Shown here in pieces: positions 16,248 to 26,015 of a stretch of 47,238 nt of DNA; position 1 is the first letter of the stretch; each line of letters begins with the position of its first letter. The stretch is from Candidatus Gottesmanbacteria bacterium (lineage in GTDB: Bacteria; Patescibacteriota; Microgenomatia; UBA10105), in contig JAHFKJ010000010.1 in NCBI GenBank assembly GCA_023245415.1, forward strand, positions 1 to 47,238. Reading direction: 5' to 3'. A model generated the notes under the pieces. It was not told where the DNA came from, did not search any database, and was given only the letters and a program-made list of their open reading frames with translations. The position numbers were made by a program, and so were the translations under genes.

Positions 16248-16459
16248 TTTGCTTTTTTCTCCTTTAATAAAATCTCTTGCATTACCGTAAATATCCGAGC
16301 TATATCGGAATGTAGCATCCGAAAAATACGTGTATTTTTTTGCGGCTTCACTTTACGTTCTAACTGTAATCTGGTCAATTCTTTTCGCTTTGCTGCCAAT
16401 TCTTTTTTTAATTGCTCAAGATTTTTTTCGTGTAATGCGTGAATTTCATTCTGTTTCAT
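16244..16459 (-). CDS. rpmC: 50S ribosomal protein L29
   Basis: 71 aa uL29, an alpha-helical hairpin: LEQLKKELAAKRKELTRLQLERKVKPQKNTRIFRMLHSDIARIFTVMQE. Lies at the peptide exit and forms part of the docking site for trigger factor and SRP. One base separates it from rplP; it overlaps rpsQ. Confidence 0.96.
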   Translation of the reverse strand: MKQNEIHALHEKNLEQLKKELAAKRKELTRLQLERKVKPQKNTRIFRMLHSDIARIFTVMQEILLKEKKAK

Positions 16460-16460
16460 A

Positions 16461-16868
16461 TTATTCCTTCACAATAAATTTAGTTCTAACAGGAAGTTTA
16501 GCTCCTGCTCGACGCATCGCTTCCTCAGCTACCCTTTGAGTGATTGCACTCATTTCAAACATAATACGACCGGGTCTGACTACAGCTACATATTCAGATA
16601 CGTCGCCTTTACCACTTCCCATGCGCGTTTCCGGAGGTTTTTTGGTGATTGGCTTATCAGGAAAAATTCTGATCCAAATTCTACCACCACGCTTGGTATA
16701 GTGAGTCAAAGTTTTGCGGGCTGATTCAATTTGCCGGGCGCTCACCCAACCTGCGGTTAATGCCTTAAGCCCAAATTCACCAAAATCTATAGTACTTCCC
16801 CGTATGGACAAACCTCCCATGGCTCCGCGAAAACTTTTGCGATATTTAGTTCTTTTTGCTACTAACAT
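16461..16868 (-). CDS. rplP: 50S ribosomal protein L16
   Basis: 135 aa from the ATG at 16868 ([20 protein letters not shown]). The track's 16907 start would lie inside rpsC, whereas 16868 is 5 bp after rpsC's stop and has a Shine-Dalgarno (AAAGGAG) in rpsC's last codons. Typical uL16: [34 protein letters not shown], the conserved [24 protein letters not shown] and the [12 protein letters not shown] end. Confidence 0.97.
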   Translation of the reverse strand: MLVAKRTKYRKSFRGAMGGLSIRGSTIDFGEFGLKALTAGWVSARQIESARKTLTHYTKRGGRIWIRIFPDKPITKKPPETRMGSGKGDVSEYVAVVRPGRIMFEMSAITQRVAEEAMRRAGAKLPVRTKFIVKE

Positions 16869-16873
16869 GCTAT

Positions 16874-17527
16874 TTAGAGTGGTTTCCTTTCTCCTTTGGC
16901 AACCCAAACTTTAACACCGATATATCCCGACTTAGTCAAAGATGGAATTTTGGAAAAATCTATTTCTTCACGAATTGTAGAAAGCGGTACAGTGCCTTTT
17001 TGAAATTTTTCGCGCCGGGAAATTTCAGCTCCAGCAATTCTTCCTGAAAGCATAATTTTCACACCTTTAGCTCCAGCTCCCATGATGCGTTCAATTGCCT
17101 GATTAACGACGCGTTTATGCGGCAGTCTTTTAGTTAATTGTTCTGCAATATTACTGGCGATAATGTGAGCGTCTAAATTAGGTTCTTTAACCGGTTCAAC
17201 ACGCAATTCAATTTTTAAATTGTCTCTCTTACCGTTCCGCTTGAGAAAGTCAGTGACGAATTTTTTGAGTAATTCCAGACCAGTTCCTCCTCTACCAATT
17301 ACTAAACCCGGACGCGAAACCAAAATGATTACGTCGATTTTATTTATTGACCGTTCAATCTCAATTCGAGACAACCCCGCTGATCTTAAACGTAACGTAA
17401 GTGCTTCGCGAAGTTTTATATCTTCAAAAAGCAGATTTTTGTAATATTTATCCTGAGCGTACCAGCGTGAACTCCAGGTAAATAAAGTTCCCAATCTAAA
17501 TCCATGAGGATTTACTTTTTGTCCCAT
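16874..17527 (-). CDS. rpsC: 30S ribosomal protein S3
   Basis: 217 aa uS3: [13 protein letters not shown] start, KH domain with VIIGRGGTG-like motif ([20 protein letters not shown]) and the C-terminal domain ([40 protein letters not shown]). Forms the mRNA entry helicase with S4 and S5. Separated from rplV by 68 bp. Confidence 0.98.
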   Translation of the reverse strand: MGQKVNPHGFRLGTLFTWSSRWYAQDKYYKNLLFEDIKLREALTLRLRSAGLSRIEIERSINKIDVIILVSRPGLVIGRGGTGLELLKKFVTDFLKRNGKRDNLKIELRVEPVKEPNLDAHIIASNIAEQLTKRLPHKRVVNQAIERIMGAGAKGVKIMLSGRIAGAEISRREKFQKGTVPLSTIREEIDFSKIPSLTKSGYIGVKVWVAKGERKPL

Positions 17528-17595
17528 AAATTTTTTATTGAAATTAAGAATAAAAGGATCAAGTATACAAGTATAAAAATTTCCTTTTCAGACCT

Positions 17596-18009
17596 TTATT
17601 TCTTAGTTTCTTTTTCTCTTAACTTCTTATTCTCTTTGTTTATTTTCTGACCTACATTTTCCTGTTTAACTTTATTCTCGATTTTAGTCGTTAAAACAAT
17701 TTTTATGTGGCTCATCCGCTTCTTATAAGCATGCGCCATCCCCCGGGAAACTGCACGAAATCTCTTCAATGCCCCGCCTGGTACAACGCTAATATTTTTA
17801 AATAGTAACGCATCTTTATTCATGCCATTAAGTTGCGCATTCGCTATAGCTGACTCGAGTAAGTTTAATAATTGTTTTGCACCATTTTTAGGTAAAAAAT
17901 TAAGCGTTGCAACAGCTTCTACGGGCGACATTTTTTTGATACTTTTTATAATGAGCGCCATTTTTCTTGGAGCTACCCGTACGTAATTACTTGTTGCATG
18001 TGCGTCCAT
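17596..18009 (-). CDS. rplV: 50S ribosomal protein L22
   Basis: 137 aa uL22. Core NYVRVAPRKMALIIKSIKKMSPVEAVATLNFLPKNGAKQLLNLLESAIANA and the tunnel-lining hairpin with GGALKRFRAVSRGMAHAYKKRMSHIKIVL. A Lys/Glu-rich tail of ~25 residues follows. Starts 5 bp after rpsS. Confidence 0.97.
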   Translation of the reverse strand: MDAHATSNYVRVAPRKMALIIKSIKKMSPVEAVATLNFLPKNGAKQLLNLLESAIANAQLNGMNKDALLFKNISVVPGGALKRFRAVSRGMAHAYKKRMSHIKIVLTTKIENKVKQENVGQKINKENKKLREKETKK

Positions 18010-18014
18010 AATAT

Positions 18015-18299
18015 TTATGTTTTTTCCAGTACACGCTTAGTTACTTGTCCGTGACCTCTAAACGATCGTGTTGGAGAAAATTCTCCTAAACGATGTCCCA
18101 CCATATCTTCGGTCACATAAACTTCAATGAAATTCCGTCCGTTGTGAACTTGAAATTTAAAGCCGACGAAATCAGGTGCAATTTGACAGGCACGTGCCCA
18201 TGTTTTAATAGGGGATTTTCTACCGCTTTCGTTCATTCGAGTGACTTTTTTAAATAAATTCTTATCAATGTAGGGTCCTTTTTTGCTAGATCTGCTCAT
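18015..18299 (-). CDS. rpsS: 30S ribosomal protein S19
   Basis: 94 aa uS19: [72 protein letters not shown]. Forms the 30S head with S13. Two bases after rplB. Confidence 0.98.
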   Translation of the reverse strand: MSRSSKKGPYIDKNLFKKVTRMNESGRKSPIKTWARACQIAPDFVGFKFQVHNGRNFIEVYVTEDMVGHRLGEFSPTRSFRGHGQVTKRVLEKT

Positions 18300-18301
18300 A
18301 T

Positions 18302-19069
18302 TTATTTGGTTTTTTTGTTTGATATTATATAGCGATCACTATACTTATGCGGTTTACGAGTTTTTTTACCCAACGTCGGCTTTCCCCAAGGGCTTTTTGG
18401 TGATGGCATACCAATTCCAGATCGTCCTTCTCCACCTCCGTGCGGATGGGATCTTGGATTCTGGGCTACACCGCGTACCTCAGGTCGATTACCCAAACGT
18501 CGAGCTCTACCCGCAGTAGCAAGCTGAATAGATCGCCAATCTACATTTCCAACTTGACCTACTGTAGCGTGACACTCATCGACAAATCGGCGAATTTGAC
18601 CACTGGGCAACCTCACCTGCACATGTTTATCCTCTTTGGCTAAAACTACTGCGGCGACACCCGCAGAACGAATTAATTTCGCTCCTTTTCCCGGTATTAA
18701 TTCAATATTATGAATTTGTGTACCAATCGGTATAGCTTTTAACGGTAAAACATTCCCCGAGCGCGCATCTACTTGTTCGCCCGTTTCGAGTCTATCCCCG
18801 ATTTTTAACCCTGTTGGGGCTAAAATAAATCGCTTCTCTCCATCAGCATACTGAAGCAGAGCAATGTCAGCAGTGCGATTTGGATCATATTCAATTTCTT
18901 TAACATCAGCCCCAATACCTGGTTTGTCACGCTTAAAATCAATACTGCGAAAGTAGCGTTTTTTTCTGCCCCCTTGATGGCGAATTGATATCTGACCAGT
19001 ATTATCTCTTCCGGACTGTTTTGGAAGAATAAACATAAGTTTCTTGTGTTTTCGCTGTGAGTTTAACAT
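18302..19069 (-). CDS. rplB: 50S ribosomal protein L2, short N-terminus
   Basis: 255 aa against ~273 in E. coli; the first ~35 residues are replaced by a short basic leader. [57 protein letters not shown] and the C-terminal [15 protein letters not shown] with the conserved His near the peptidyl-transferase centre are all present. The start could also be the internal ATG at 19036 ([12 protein letters not shown]). Confidence 0.96.
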   Translation of the reverse strand: MLNSQRKHKKLMFILPKQSGRDNTGQISIRHQGGRKKRYFRSIDFKRDKPGIGADVKEIEYDPNRTADIALLQYADGEKRFILAPTGLKIGDRLETGEQVDARSGNVLPLKAIPIGTQIHNIELIPGKGAKLIRSAGVAAVVLAKEDKHVQVRLPSGQIRRFVDECHATVGQVGNVDWRSIQLATAGRARRLGNRPEVRGVAQNPRSHPHGGGEGRSGIGMPSPKSPWGKPTLGKKTRKPHKYSDRYIISNKKTK

Positions 19070-19075
19070 ATCTTT

Positions 19076-19372
19076 TTACTTAGGACTTGAATCCACTTGA
19101 AAGAGTTCAATTTTTTCGGTTGGTTTTAAACGCACCATCGCCTTTTTCCAATTTGATTGCGAAGTTAATGCTCTACGTTTACCAACCCGTTTTGTTTTCC
19201 CTTTTACGAGAGTAGTTCTGACATCAACTACATGTACTTTAAACTGGTCTTCAACTGCTTTCGCAACTTCAGTCTTATTACTTTCTAAGTGTATCGCAAA
19301 TGTATACCAGCCCTTTTGTATGAGTTGTGTTGATTTTTCGGTAATGATGGGACTTATTAATACGTTATTCAT
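19076..19372 (-). CDS. rplW: 50S ribosomal protein L23
   Basis: 98 aa uL23: VLISPIITEKSTQLIQKGWYTFAIHLESNKTEVAKAVEDQFKVHVVDVRTTLVKGKTKRVGKR. Sits at the exit tunnel and is the main anchor for trigger factor. In the usual L4-L23-L2 order. Confidence 0.97.
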   Translation of the reverse strand: MNNVLISPIITEKSTQLIQKGWYTFAIHLESNKTEVAKAVEDQFKVHVVDVRTTLVKGKTKRVGKRRALTSQSNWKKAMVRLKPTEKIELFQVDSSPK

Positions 19373-19381
19373 GTATCTGTT

Positions 19382-20116
19382 TTAAGAATCAATTTTTAGT
19401 GACAACTCATTGATTGCTTCCTGGGCAAAAATTATATGGTCATTTTCCAAAATATCAACGGCAGACAAATCTTGTAAAGGCTTCACCGTCACTCTATCGA
19501 TATTACGTGCTCCTTTAGCAGAGAGCTTCAATTCAGGCGTCAAAACTAATAATAGTCGTTTTCCCAATATACCCATAGCTTTGAGTAATCCGGCTACGTC
19601 TTTTGTTTTTCCAGAAATTTCTGTAAGTCCACCAACTACGGAGATACTATTATCACGGACTTTTTGCGTCAATGATCCATACAAAGCTTTACGGCGCATT
19701 TTCTGGGGTAGTTTTGCGACAAAATTTCTCGGATGCGGACCAAAAACTACTCCGCCACCTACAAAAATCGGAGCAGTAATACTTCCATGCCGGGCTCGTC
19801 CAGTACCTTTTTGGCGGTATATCTTTCGTGTTGAACCAGTCACTTGGCCACGTGTTTTAGTTGACTGAGTTCCCTGGCGCATATTTATGCGATGTACACG
19901 CAACGCCTGTGTCAAGAGTTCTGGTTTTGCTGACAGTCCAAAAACGGTTTTTGTTAAAACTTGTACCCCAATTTTTTCACCCCTTATATTAAATAGTGTT
20001 GTTTCAAAAACATTCTTTTTTGCTATCTTAGTCGTATCAGATAAATTACTTTTTAATTTATTACCAGTCTTTTTAAGTTTTGGTTTTACTGTAACACTTG
20101 TTTTTTTTACCGGCAT
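19382..20116 (-). CDS. rplD: 50S ribosomal protein L4 with basic N-terminal extension
   Basis: 244 aa, about 35 longer than usual. The extra part is a Lys/Thr-rich N-terminal leader ([18 protein letters not shown]..). The rest is uL4: [58 protein letters not shown] and the C-terminal [19 protein letters not shown]. In E. coli L4 also controls its own operon by attenuation and translation; a terminator-like hairpin lies just before rplC here. Confidence 0.96.
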   Translation of the reverse strand: MPVKKTSVTVKPKLKKTGNKLKSNLSDTTKIAKKNVFETTLFNIRGEKIGVQVLTKTVFGLSAKPELLTQALRVHRINMRQGTQSTKTRGQVTGSTRKIYRQKGTGRARHGSITAPIFVGGGVVFGPHPRNFVAKLPQKMRRKALYGSLTQKVRDNSISVVGGLTEISGKTKDVAGLLKAMGILGKRLLLVLTPELKLSAKGARNIDRVTVKPLQDLSAVDILENDHIIFAQEAINELSLKIDS

Positions 20117-20120
20117 ATAT

Positions 20121-20771
20121 TTAGCTTTGTTTCTGAATTTTTATAAGTCCTGTCACACGACCTGGAATTAATCCTTTCAAAGTCAACAGGTGTTTCTCAG
20201 TATCTATTTGAACAACTTTTAATCCTATTGTAGTAACATTGCCACCACCCATACGTCCAGCCATACGCTTCCCTTTATAAACACGCCCTGGCGTGGTTGT
20301 TTGTCCAATTGATCCTGGAGCGCGTTCTCGATCCGATTGACCATGTGTTCGGGGACCTCCCTTAAATCCGTAGCGTTTAACACCGCCTTGAAAACCTTTA
20401 GATTTGGAAGTTCCAGTTACTTTAACCAAATCGCCAATTTGCAATACTTTTTCGATCCCAATTTGTTCACCTAATTTATAAGGAAAATTTTCTTCGCCAT
20501 GCCAAGTCCGAAGGCGGATTTCCCGTAAAAAACGGGGTAAGTAATTTCCTTGCCCCGTCTTTTTAAGATGCCCTTTTAGCGGTAGTGTTATGTTTCGGCT
20601 GACTCTTTGATCAATACCCACCTGCAGCGCCCAATAACCATCTTTGTCACCTTTTTTGAGCTGTACCACTGTACAAGGCGCGACAAATACGTTAGTAACG
20701 GCAATTCTATTTCCGTTATCTATATATATTTGTGACTGATTGACTTTTTTTCCAAAAAAAGTATCTAACAT
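20121..20771 (-). CDS. rplC: 50S ribosomal protein L3
   Basis: 216 aa uL3: central KVTGTSKSKGFQGGVKRYGFKGGPRTHGQSDRERAPGSIG and GRVYKGKRMAGRMGGGNVTTIGLKVVQID. Early assembly protein that reaches the peptidyl-transferase centre. First gene of the rplC-D-W-B run, separated from rpsJ by 194 bp of structured spacer. Confidence 0.97.
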   Translation of the reverse strand: MLDTFFGKKVNQSQIYIDNGNRIAVTNVFVAPCTVVQLKKGDKDGYWALQVGIDQRVSRNITLPLKGHLKKTGQGNYLPRFLREIRLRTWHGEENFPYKLGEQIGIEKVLQIGDLVKVTGTSKSKGFQGGVKRYGFKGGPRTHGQSDRERAPGSIGQTTTPGRVYKGKRMAGRMGGGNVTTIGLKVVQIDTEKHLLTLKGLIPGRVTGLIKIQKQS

Positions 20772-20776
20772 ATTTT

Positions 20777-20807
20777 AAACAAAAAATCGACCTCGGTTGA
20801 GGTCGAT
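20777..20807 (-). terminator. Terminator-like hairpin immediately before rplC
   Basis: On the minus strand a perfect 9-bp stem ATCGACCTC-AACC-GAGGTCGAT (20807-20786) is followed at once by TTTTTTGTTT (20786-20777). This is a textbook intrinsic terminator shape, only ~5 nt from rplC's ATG at 20771. It may end rpsJ transcripts or act as an attenuator of the downstream operon. Confidence 0.8.
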
Positions 20808-20965
20808 AACGCTCATCCCGAGACTTTTGGTTACTGATTGCGATATGTCAGAATATGCGGCATATCTATCTCTAAGTATACCAAAGTATCTCAATTGATA
20901 CTATCGTGATACGAAATATGCGAAATGCGATATGTTTTCATATATCACGTGTCGCTTATCACGTA
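20808..20965. other. Spacer rpsJ-rplC with multiple inverted repeats
   Basis: 158 bp without a gene. It contains AGTATC-TCAATT-GATACT, GATATG/CATATC and CGTGATA/TATCACG pairs, built from recurring words (ATATG, ATCACG, GATAC). On the minus strand TATACT (20880-20875) is a possible -10 box for the rplC operon, with no good -35. A leader of about 100 nt ending in the terminator-like hairpin would follow. Confidence 0.45.
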
Positions 20966-21274
20966 TTACATCTTTATCTCAACATCAACACCGGCTGGCA
21001 ACTCTAGATGCATAAGTTGATCAATAGTTTTATCGGTCGGCTCGAGTATATCAATCAGTCGTTTATGAGTACGAATCATAAAATCTTCACGTGCATCTTT
21101 ATCTGTAAACGGTGATTTAGCTACATTATAATGCTGTCGATCGGTAGGCAAAGGAATCGGTCCCACTACTTTAGCCCCGGTTCTTATAGCTGTATCTAAT
21201 ATATTTTGACAGCATGCATCAATAATGCGTGCGTCATAAGCTTTTAAGCGTACCCGAATTCTTCCTTTAGGCAT
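20966..21274 (-). CDS. rpsJ: 30S ribosomal protein S10
   Basis: 102 aa uS10: [41 protein letters not shown] and the [33 protein letters not shown] end. A 30S head protein, also NusE in antitermination. It sits alone between tuf and rplC, with hairpins on both sides. Confidence 0.98.
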   Translation of the reverse strand: MPKGRIRVRLKAYDARIIDACCQNILDTAIRTGAKVVGPIPLPTDRQHYNVAKSPFTDKDAREDFMIRTHKRLIDILEPTDKTIDQLMHLELPAGVDVEIKM

Positions 21275-21300
21275 ATTCAGTTGTTAAGTTTAAAGACTAA

Positions 21301-21331
21301 ATACACGAATACTCTGTAAGTATTCGTGTAT
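21301..21331. terminator. Perfect 12-bp hairpin between tuf and rpsJ
   Basis: ATACACGAATAC (21301-21312) and GTATTCGTGTAT (21320-21331) form a perfect 12-bp stem with a 7-nt loop. On the minus strand the stem is followed by TTAGTCTTT, a weak U-rich tail. Probably a tuf terminator or attenuator. Confidence 0.7.
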
Positions 21332-21363
21332 CTATATTTATTATTCTAACAATCTAAACTAGA

Positions 21364-22551
21364 TTAGACAATAATTTTGGTGATAACTCCGGCTCCAACT
21401 GTATGTCCGCCTTCACGGATCGCAAACCGCAATCCTTCTTCCAAAGCTACTGGCACTATCAATTTGACCGTTGCTTTCACAGTATCTCCCGGCATGACCA
21501 TTTCCACACCCTGAGGCAATGTTACTTCTCCTGTCACATCTGTCGTACGAATGTAGAATTGAGGTCTGTAACCGGTGAAAAAGGGAGTATGTCGACCACC
21601 TTCTTCTTTGGCTAAAACATAAATTTCGGTTTCAAATTCGGTGTGTGGTTTAACACTACCGGGCTTAGCCAGCACTTGACCTCTTTCAACCTGATCTTTT
21701 TCAACACCCCGTAATAAAACTCCAATGTTATCCCCGGCCAGACCTTCATCGAGAATTTTCCTGAACATTTCTACCCCCGTAACGACCGTGGTGACTGTAG
21801 CTTTTATACCTACGATTTCAATCGTTTCGTTAACTTTTACTTTTCCTCTTTCGACTCTCCCGGTAACCACTGTCCCTCTACCCTTAATAGAAAATACATC
21901 TTCTACTGGCATCAGAAATGGTTTATCTAAATCTCGAACCGGAGTTGGTATATATTCATCGACTTTGTCCATAAGCGCCATTACCTGTTTTTGGGCCTCT
22001 TCGTCTCCTTGAAGTGCTTTAAGAGCTGAACCTCTAATTATAGGTACCTGATCACCGGGATACTGATATTTTGTGAGAAGCTCCCGCACTTCCATCTCAA
22101 CCAGATCTAGCAATTCGGAATCCTGTACCATATCGACTTTGTTTAAAAAGACAACAATTGCCGGTACGTTTACCTGCCGGGCAAGTAAAATGTGTTCGCG
22201 GGTTTGCGGCATCGGACCATCAGGAGCCGAAACAACTAATATAGCTCCATCCATCTGCGCAGCACCTGTGATCATGTTTTTGACGTAATCAGCATGTCCT
22301 GGAGCATCAATATGGGCATAATGTCTTTTTGCAGTCTCATATTCTCCGTGATGTATGTTGATGGTAACACCTCGAGCTTTTTCCTCTGGTGCATTGTCAA
22401 TATCCTCATATTTCTTAGCTTCTGCCCAACCTTTTTTAGCAAGTACCTGAGTAATAGCTGCAGTAAGTGTGGTTTTTCCGTGATCGACATGTCCAATCGT
22501 GCCAATGTTAACATGTGTTTTTGTGCGTTCAAATTTTTTCTGATCAGCCAT
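21364..22551 (-). CDS. tuf: Elongation factor Tu
   Basis: 395 aa. GTPase that brings aminoacyl-tRNA to the ribosome. G1 [10 protein letters not shown]3 DAPGHADY (usual DCPGH; the catalytic His is kept), G4 NKVDM, G5 SALK, then domains 2 and 3 ending in GAGVITKII. The switch I region reads [13 protein letters not shown], unlike the common TINTAHVEYET. It has the clearest Shine-Dalgarno in the window (TAAGGAGG), its own promoter inside fusA's 3' end, and a structured leader. Confidence 0.98.
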   Translation of the reverse strand: MADQKKFERTKTHVNIGTIGHVDHGKTTLTAAITQVLAKKGWAEAKKYEDIDNAPEEKARGVTINIHHGEYETAKRHYAHIDAPGHADYVKNMITGAAQMDGAILVVSAPDGPMPQTREHILLARQVNVPAIVVFLNKVDMVQDSELLDLVEMEVRELLTKYQYPGDQVPIIRGSALKALQGDEEAQKQVMALMDKVDEYIPTPVRDLDKPFLMPVEDVFSIKGRGTVVTGRVERGKVKVNETIEIVGIKATVTTVVTGVEMFRKILDEGLAGDNIGVLLRGVEKDQVERGQVLAKPGSVKPHTEFETEIYVLAKEEGGRHTPFFTGYRPQFYIRTTDVTGEVTLPQGVEMVMPGDTVKATVKLIVPVALEEGLRFAIREGGHTVGAGVITKIIV

Positions 22552-22575
22552 AAGGCCTCCTTAATAAAATAAATA

Positions 22576-22648
22576 CCAATCATCCAACTTTCAAATAATC
22601 CAATTTCCTAAAAGTAAGATAATTAGATAATTTGATGATTGGATTATT
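22576..22648 (-). promoter_or_regulatory. tuf leader with mutually exclusive pairings
   Basis: Segment A (22648-22634 on the minus strand) can pair with B (22604-22594; ATTGGATTATT, 11 bp) or with C (22584-22576; GATGATTGG, 9 bp). The two stems share CCAAT of segment A (22642-22638) and exclude each other. The tuf Shine-Dalgarno follows about 15 nt after C. Confidence 0.5.
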
Positions 22649-22669
22649 GGATAATTTCTAATTTCCTAT

Positions 22670-22698
22670 ATTATACAAAACTTAATTAGTCTTTGCAA
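22670..22698 (-). promoter_or_regulatory. tuf promoter inside fusA 3' end
   Basis: TTGCAA (22698-22693), 17-bp spacer, TATAAT (22675-22670) on the minus strand. The -35 box lies in fusA's last codons. Predicted start near 22663 gives a leader of about 110 nt before tuf. Confidence 0.65.
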
Positions 22699-24793
22699 TG
22701 ATTTTCTCCTGGATGTTTTTCGGGACTTCCTGATAATGACTCGGCTCCATATAGTACGTCGCTCTACCCTTGGACATACTGCGCAAAGTGGTAGCATAAC
22801 CCGATAGTTCGGCTAAAGGAACCTGTGCCAAAATCACAGTTACAGTACCTCGCTTTTCAGATCCCATAATTTGCGCTCTCTTGGCGCCTAAATCTCCAAT
22901 TACGTCTCCCATAAATTCATCGGGTGTGGTAATTTCTACCTTCATTATAGGCTCAAGAAGTACGGGATCAGCTTGTTTTACACCACTTTGGAGTGCCATT
23001 GAACCTGCAATTTTAAAGGCAATTTCTGAAGAATCAACGTCATGATACGATCCATCATAAACCGTCACCTGCATATCAACCAAAGGATAACCAGCAATCA
23101 CTCCATTTTCCATCGCTTCTTTAACACCCTTGTCGATCGGAGTAATAAACTCAGCAGGTATTGCTCCGCCTTTAATCGCATTTACAAATTCGTATCCTTC
23201 TCCTCTATTTTTAGGTTCAAGACGCAAAAAACAGTGGCCATATTGGCCTCTGCCGCCGGACTGGCGAATATATTTACCTTCTGCCTCGGCCATTTTTCGA
23301 ATCGTCTCTTTGTAAGCTACCTGTGGAGCTCCCACCCCAGCCTCTACCTTAAATTCCCGTTTCATCCGGTCCACCAAAATCTCTAAATGAAGTTCACCCA
23401 TGCCTGAAATTATCGTCTGACCGGTCTCCGGATTTGATTTAATTTTGAATGTCGGATCTTCTTCTGCTAGTCTTTGCAGAGCAAAACCCATTTTTTCCTG
23501 ATCTGCCTTGCTTTTAGGCTCAATCGCGAGAGAAATAACCGGATCAGGAAAAGAAATTTTTTCTAAAATAATTGGATGGTTCTCATCACATAAAGTATTA
23601 CCGGTTATAGTTTCTTTTACTCCCACTAGTGCCACAATTTCACCGGCATAAGCTTCTTCTATTTCTTCACGTTTATTTGCGTGCATGAGTAAAATTCGTC
23701 CAACCCGTTCCTTTAGGCCTTTGTTGGCATTGTAAACATATGAACCAGCCTTGATCGTACCTGAGTATATTCTTACGTAAGTCAATTTTCCCACATGCGG
23801 ATCAATTTGAATTTTAAAAGCCAACCCTGAAAATGCTTCGTCATTCTGTGGCTTACGGACGAGTTTACTATCAGGGTTTTTGGGATCTACTCCCAACACC
23901 GGCGGTAAATCGAGCGGTGAAGGCAGGTAATCAATAACTGCATCTAATAATGGTTGAACACCTTTATGTCTTAGAGACGTACCACAGTAAATAGGAACTA
24001 ACTTATATGCAATCGTTGCCTTACGTAATCCTTTTTTAATTTCGTCTACTGTTAATTCACCGCCGCTTAAATACTTCTCCAATAACTTGTCGTCGGTCTC
24101 TGCAACTTTCTCGATCAACTCATGTCGGGATTTTTCAACTTCTGCTTTTATTTCCTCAGGTATTTCATCAAGTACATCGAATTTAGCACCCAGTTCACTT
24201 TCACCCCACACATACGCTTGACGAGTCAATAAGTCAACTGCGCCTTTGAATGTTGATTCAACGCCAATCGGCACTACCATCACCGCAGTTCTGGCACCCA
24301 GCCGCTCTTCAATCATTTTGATAGTGTTTCGAAAGTCTGCACCAACCTTGTCCATTTTATTAATAAAGCATATACGGGGAACATTATATTTATCAGCCTG
24401 ATGCCAGACTGTTTCTGATTGCGATTGAACCCCTTCTTCAGCATCAAGGACGGTTATACCTCCATCCAATACCCTAAGCGACCGCTCAACTTCTGCAGTA
24501 AAATCAACATGTCCGGGGGTATCAATAATATTGATACGTACATCTTTCCAAAATGTGGTGGTGGCAGCTGAAACAATGGTGATACCACGCTCGCGCTCCT
24601 GTTCCATCCAGTCCATCACTGTTGTTCCTTCATCGATATCGCCTATCTTATAAGTTCTACCTGTATAAAATAAAATTCGCTCGGTTGTCGTAGTTTTACC
24701 TGCGTCAATATGAGCGATAATCCCGATATTGCGCACTTTATTTAGTGGCATATTCCGATTTTTTGTGATAATTGCTTGTTGTGCTTGAGCCAT
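22682..24793 (-). CDS. fusA: Elongation factor G
   Basis: 703 aa, normal length. Translocase GTPase: G1 [13 protein letters not shown], switch I RGITI, G3 DTPGHVDF, G4 NKMDK, then domains II-V with the domain IV signature [12 protein letters not shown] and the domain V end [20 protein letters not shown]. Follows rpsG after a 225-bp structured spacer. Confidence 0.98.
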   Translation of the reverse strand: MAQAQQAIITKNRNMPLNKVRNIGIIAHIDAGKTTTTERILFYTGRTYKIGDIDEGTTVMDWMEQERERGITIVSAATTTFWKDVRINIIDTPGHVDFTAEVERSLRVLDGGITVLDAEEGVQSQSETVWHQADKYNVPRICFINKMDKVGADFRNTIKMIEERLGARTAVMVVPIGVESTFKGAVDLLTRQAYVWGESELGAKFDVLDEIPEEIKAEVEKSRHELIEKVAETDDKLLEKYLSGGELTVDEIKKGLRKATIAYKLVPIYCGTSLRHKGVQPLLDAVIDYLPSPLDLPPVLGVDPKNPDSKLVRKPQNDEAFSGLAFKIQIDPHVGKLTYVRIYSGTIKAGSYVYNANKGLKERVGRILLMHANKREEIEEAYAGEIVALVGVKETITGNTLCDENHPIILEKISFPDPVISLAIEPKSKADQEKMGFALQRLAEEDPTFKIKSNPETGQTIISGMGELHLEILVDRMKREFKVEAGVGAPQVAYKETIRKMAEAEGKYIRQSGGRGQYGHCFLRLEPKNRGEGYEFVNAIKGGAIPAEFITPIDKGVKEAMENGVIAGYPLVDMQVTVYDGSYHDVDSSEIAFKIAGSMALQSGVKQADPVLLEPIMKVEITTPDEFMGDVIGDLGAKRAQIMGSEKRGTVTVILAQVPLAELSGYATTLRSMSKGRATYYMEPSHYQEVPKNIQEKIIAKTN

Positions 24794-25018
24794 AATTACA
24801 AAAAAACGATCTAATGTACGAAATTTTGAAAAGAGAAGATAGAATTTCTTGAAATTGATCTGTTTGCTGAATATTGAACTCTTGATGAGGTTATAAAATC
24901 AAAAACTTCAATTCATCTCGAATTCAAGTTCAAGAAAATCAAGTATATCTAACCTCAAGAATTCCGTCTAGTAATAGATATATAACTCCTGTTTCTTGAT
25001 TCACCTCTATATTTGCTT
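24794..25018. other. Spacer between rpsG and fusA with long imperfect inverted repeat
   Basis: 225 bp, no gene. GAACTCTTGATGAGGTTA (24876-24893) pairs imperfectly with TAACCTCAAGAATTC (24950-24964), with a TGA bulge. The sequence between repeats CTTGA/TCAAG words. A fusA leader or terminator is possible. No convincing promoter. Confidence 0.45.
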
Positions 25019-25498
25019 TTACCATCTAAAGTGGGCAAATGCACGATTAGCTTCTGCCATTCGGTGGACCGTGTCTCGTTTCTTAATTGCATCACCCTGA
25101 TTTTTTAATATATCGCTGATTTCAGCAGCCAGTTTATCGGAGAAACTATGGTATTCTCTATTAGAACGTCTTTTAGCTGCGGCGATTATCCAACGTATCG
25201 AGAGAGACACCCGTCGATCTCCTTTAACCTCTGTTGGTACTTGATATGATGCTCCTCCCACTCGACGCGCCCGAACTTCAAGCCGCGGTCCAATCATATG
25301 CAGCGCTGTTTCAAAGGTTTTGAGCGGATCAACTCCGCTAGATCTAAGAATATCTAAAGCTTTATAAACTTGAGTTTGCGCGGCACTTTTCTTACCACTG
25401 TGCATCAATCTATTGATAAATCTTGCCAGTGTTTTATTTCCATACAACGGATCTGGTTGAATAATTCTTTTTTTGATAATTTTTACTGATCGAGCCAT
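25019..25498 (-). CDS. rpsG: 30S ribosomal protein S7
   Basis: 159 aa uS7: PDPLYGNKTLARFINRLMHSGKKSAAQTQVYKALDIL, RARRVGGASYQVPTEVKGDRR and KKRDTVHRMAEANRAFAHFRW. Nucleates the 30S head and contacts E-site tRNA. Twelve bases after rpsL in str-operon order. Confidence 0.98.
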   Translation of the reverse strand: MARSVKIIKKRIIQPDPLYGNKTLARFINRLMHSGKKSAAQTQVYKALDILRSSGVDPLKTFETALHMIGPRLEVRARRVGGASYQVPTEVKGDRRVSLSIRWIIAAAKRRSNREYHSFSDKLAAEISDILKNQGDAIKKRDTVHRMAEANRAFAHFRW

Positions 25499-25510
25499 AA
25501 TCTAGTACAT

Positions 25511-25966
25511 TTAAATAACTGCTGCTGCAACTGGCTTTACTACAGCTGGAGCGCTAGTGCTTGTTTTTTTAGTTCCATATCTTGAACGGCCTTTTTTTCG
25601 GTTAACGACCCCAGTTGTGTCATATTTTCCCCGAACTACATGATACTTTACACCTGGTAAATCCGGTACTCTGCCACCCTCAACTAAAACTATCGCGTGT
25701 TCAGCCAGTTCATGACCGATGCCGGGAATATAGGCAGTAATTTCCTGTTTATTCGAAAGTCTAACACGGGCAATTTTCCGGAGTGCTGAATTTGGTTTTT
25801 TGGGAGTCATGGTTTTTACCAGCGTCACCACACCCCGTTTTTGCGGAGCAAACAATTGTTTAGTAACTCGGTCTTTAGAATTAAAATAACGTCTTAAAGC
25901 AGTTGCTTTAACTTTCTTCCTAGATTTGACCCTGGCATGTTTAACTAATTGGTTAATCGTTGGCAT
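25511..25966 (-). CDS. rpsL: 30S ribosomal protein S12
   Basis: 151 aa from ATG 25966 ([14 protein letters not shown]); the track's start four codons upstream is unlikely. uS12 decoding-centre loops [17 protein letters not shown] and [33 protein letters not shown] keep the lysine that is the common streptomycin-resistance site (KKPNS). An Ala/Val/Pro-rich C-terminal tail adds ~15 residues. Confidence 0.97.
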   Translation of the reverse strand: MPTINQLVKHARVKSRKKVKATALRRYFNSKDRVTKQLFAPQKRGVVTLVKTMTPKKPNSALRKIARVRLSNKQEITAYIPGIGHELAEHAIVLVEGGRVPDLPGVKYHVVRGKYDTTGVVNRKKGRSRYGTKKTSTSAPAVVKPVAAAVI

Positions 25967-25985
25967 ACTTCTTTGCAAGGAAGTG

Positions 25986-26015
25986 ATTATACATTACTTC
26001 ATCAATTCTACTCAA
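25986..26015 (-). promoter_or_regulatory. rpsL promoter overlapping the rpoC stop codon
   Basis: TTGAGT (26015-26010), 18-bp spacer, TATAAT (25991-25986) on the minus strand. The -35 box includes rpoC's last codon and stop (GAG TAG). The short leader holds ACTTC/GAAGT arms just before the ATG. Confidence 0.6.

Noticed and set aside
22272-22583. 103-aa ORF overlapping the start of tuf
   Set aside because: Out-of-frame shadow of EF-Tu on the same strand.
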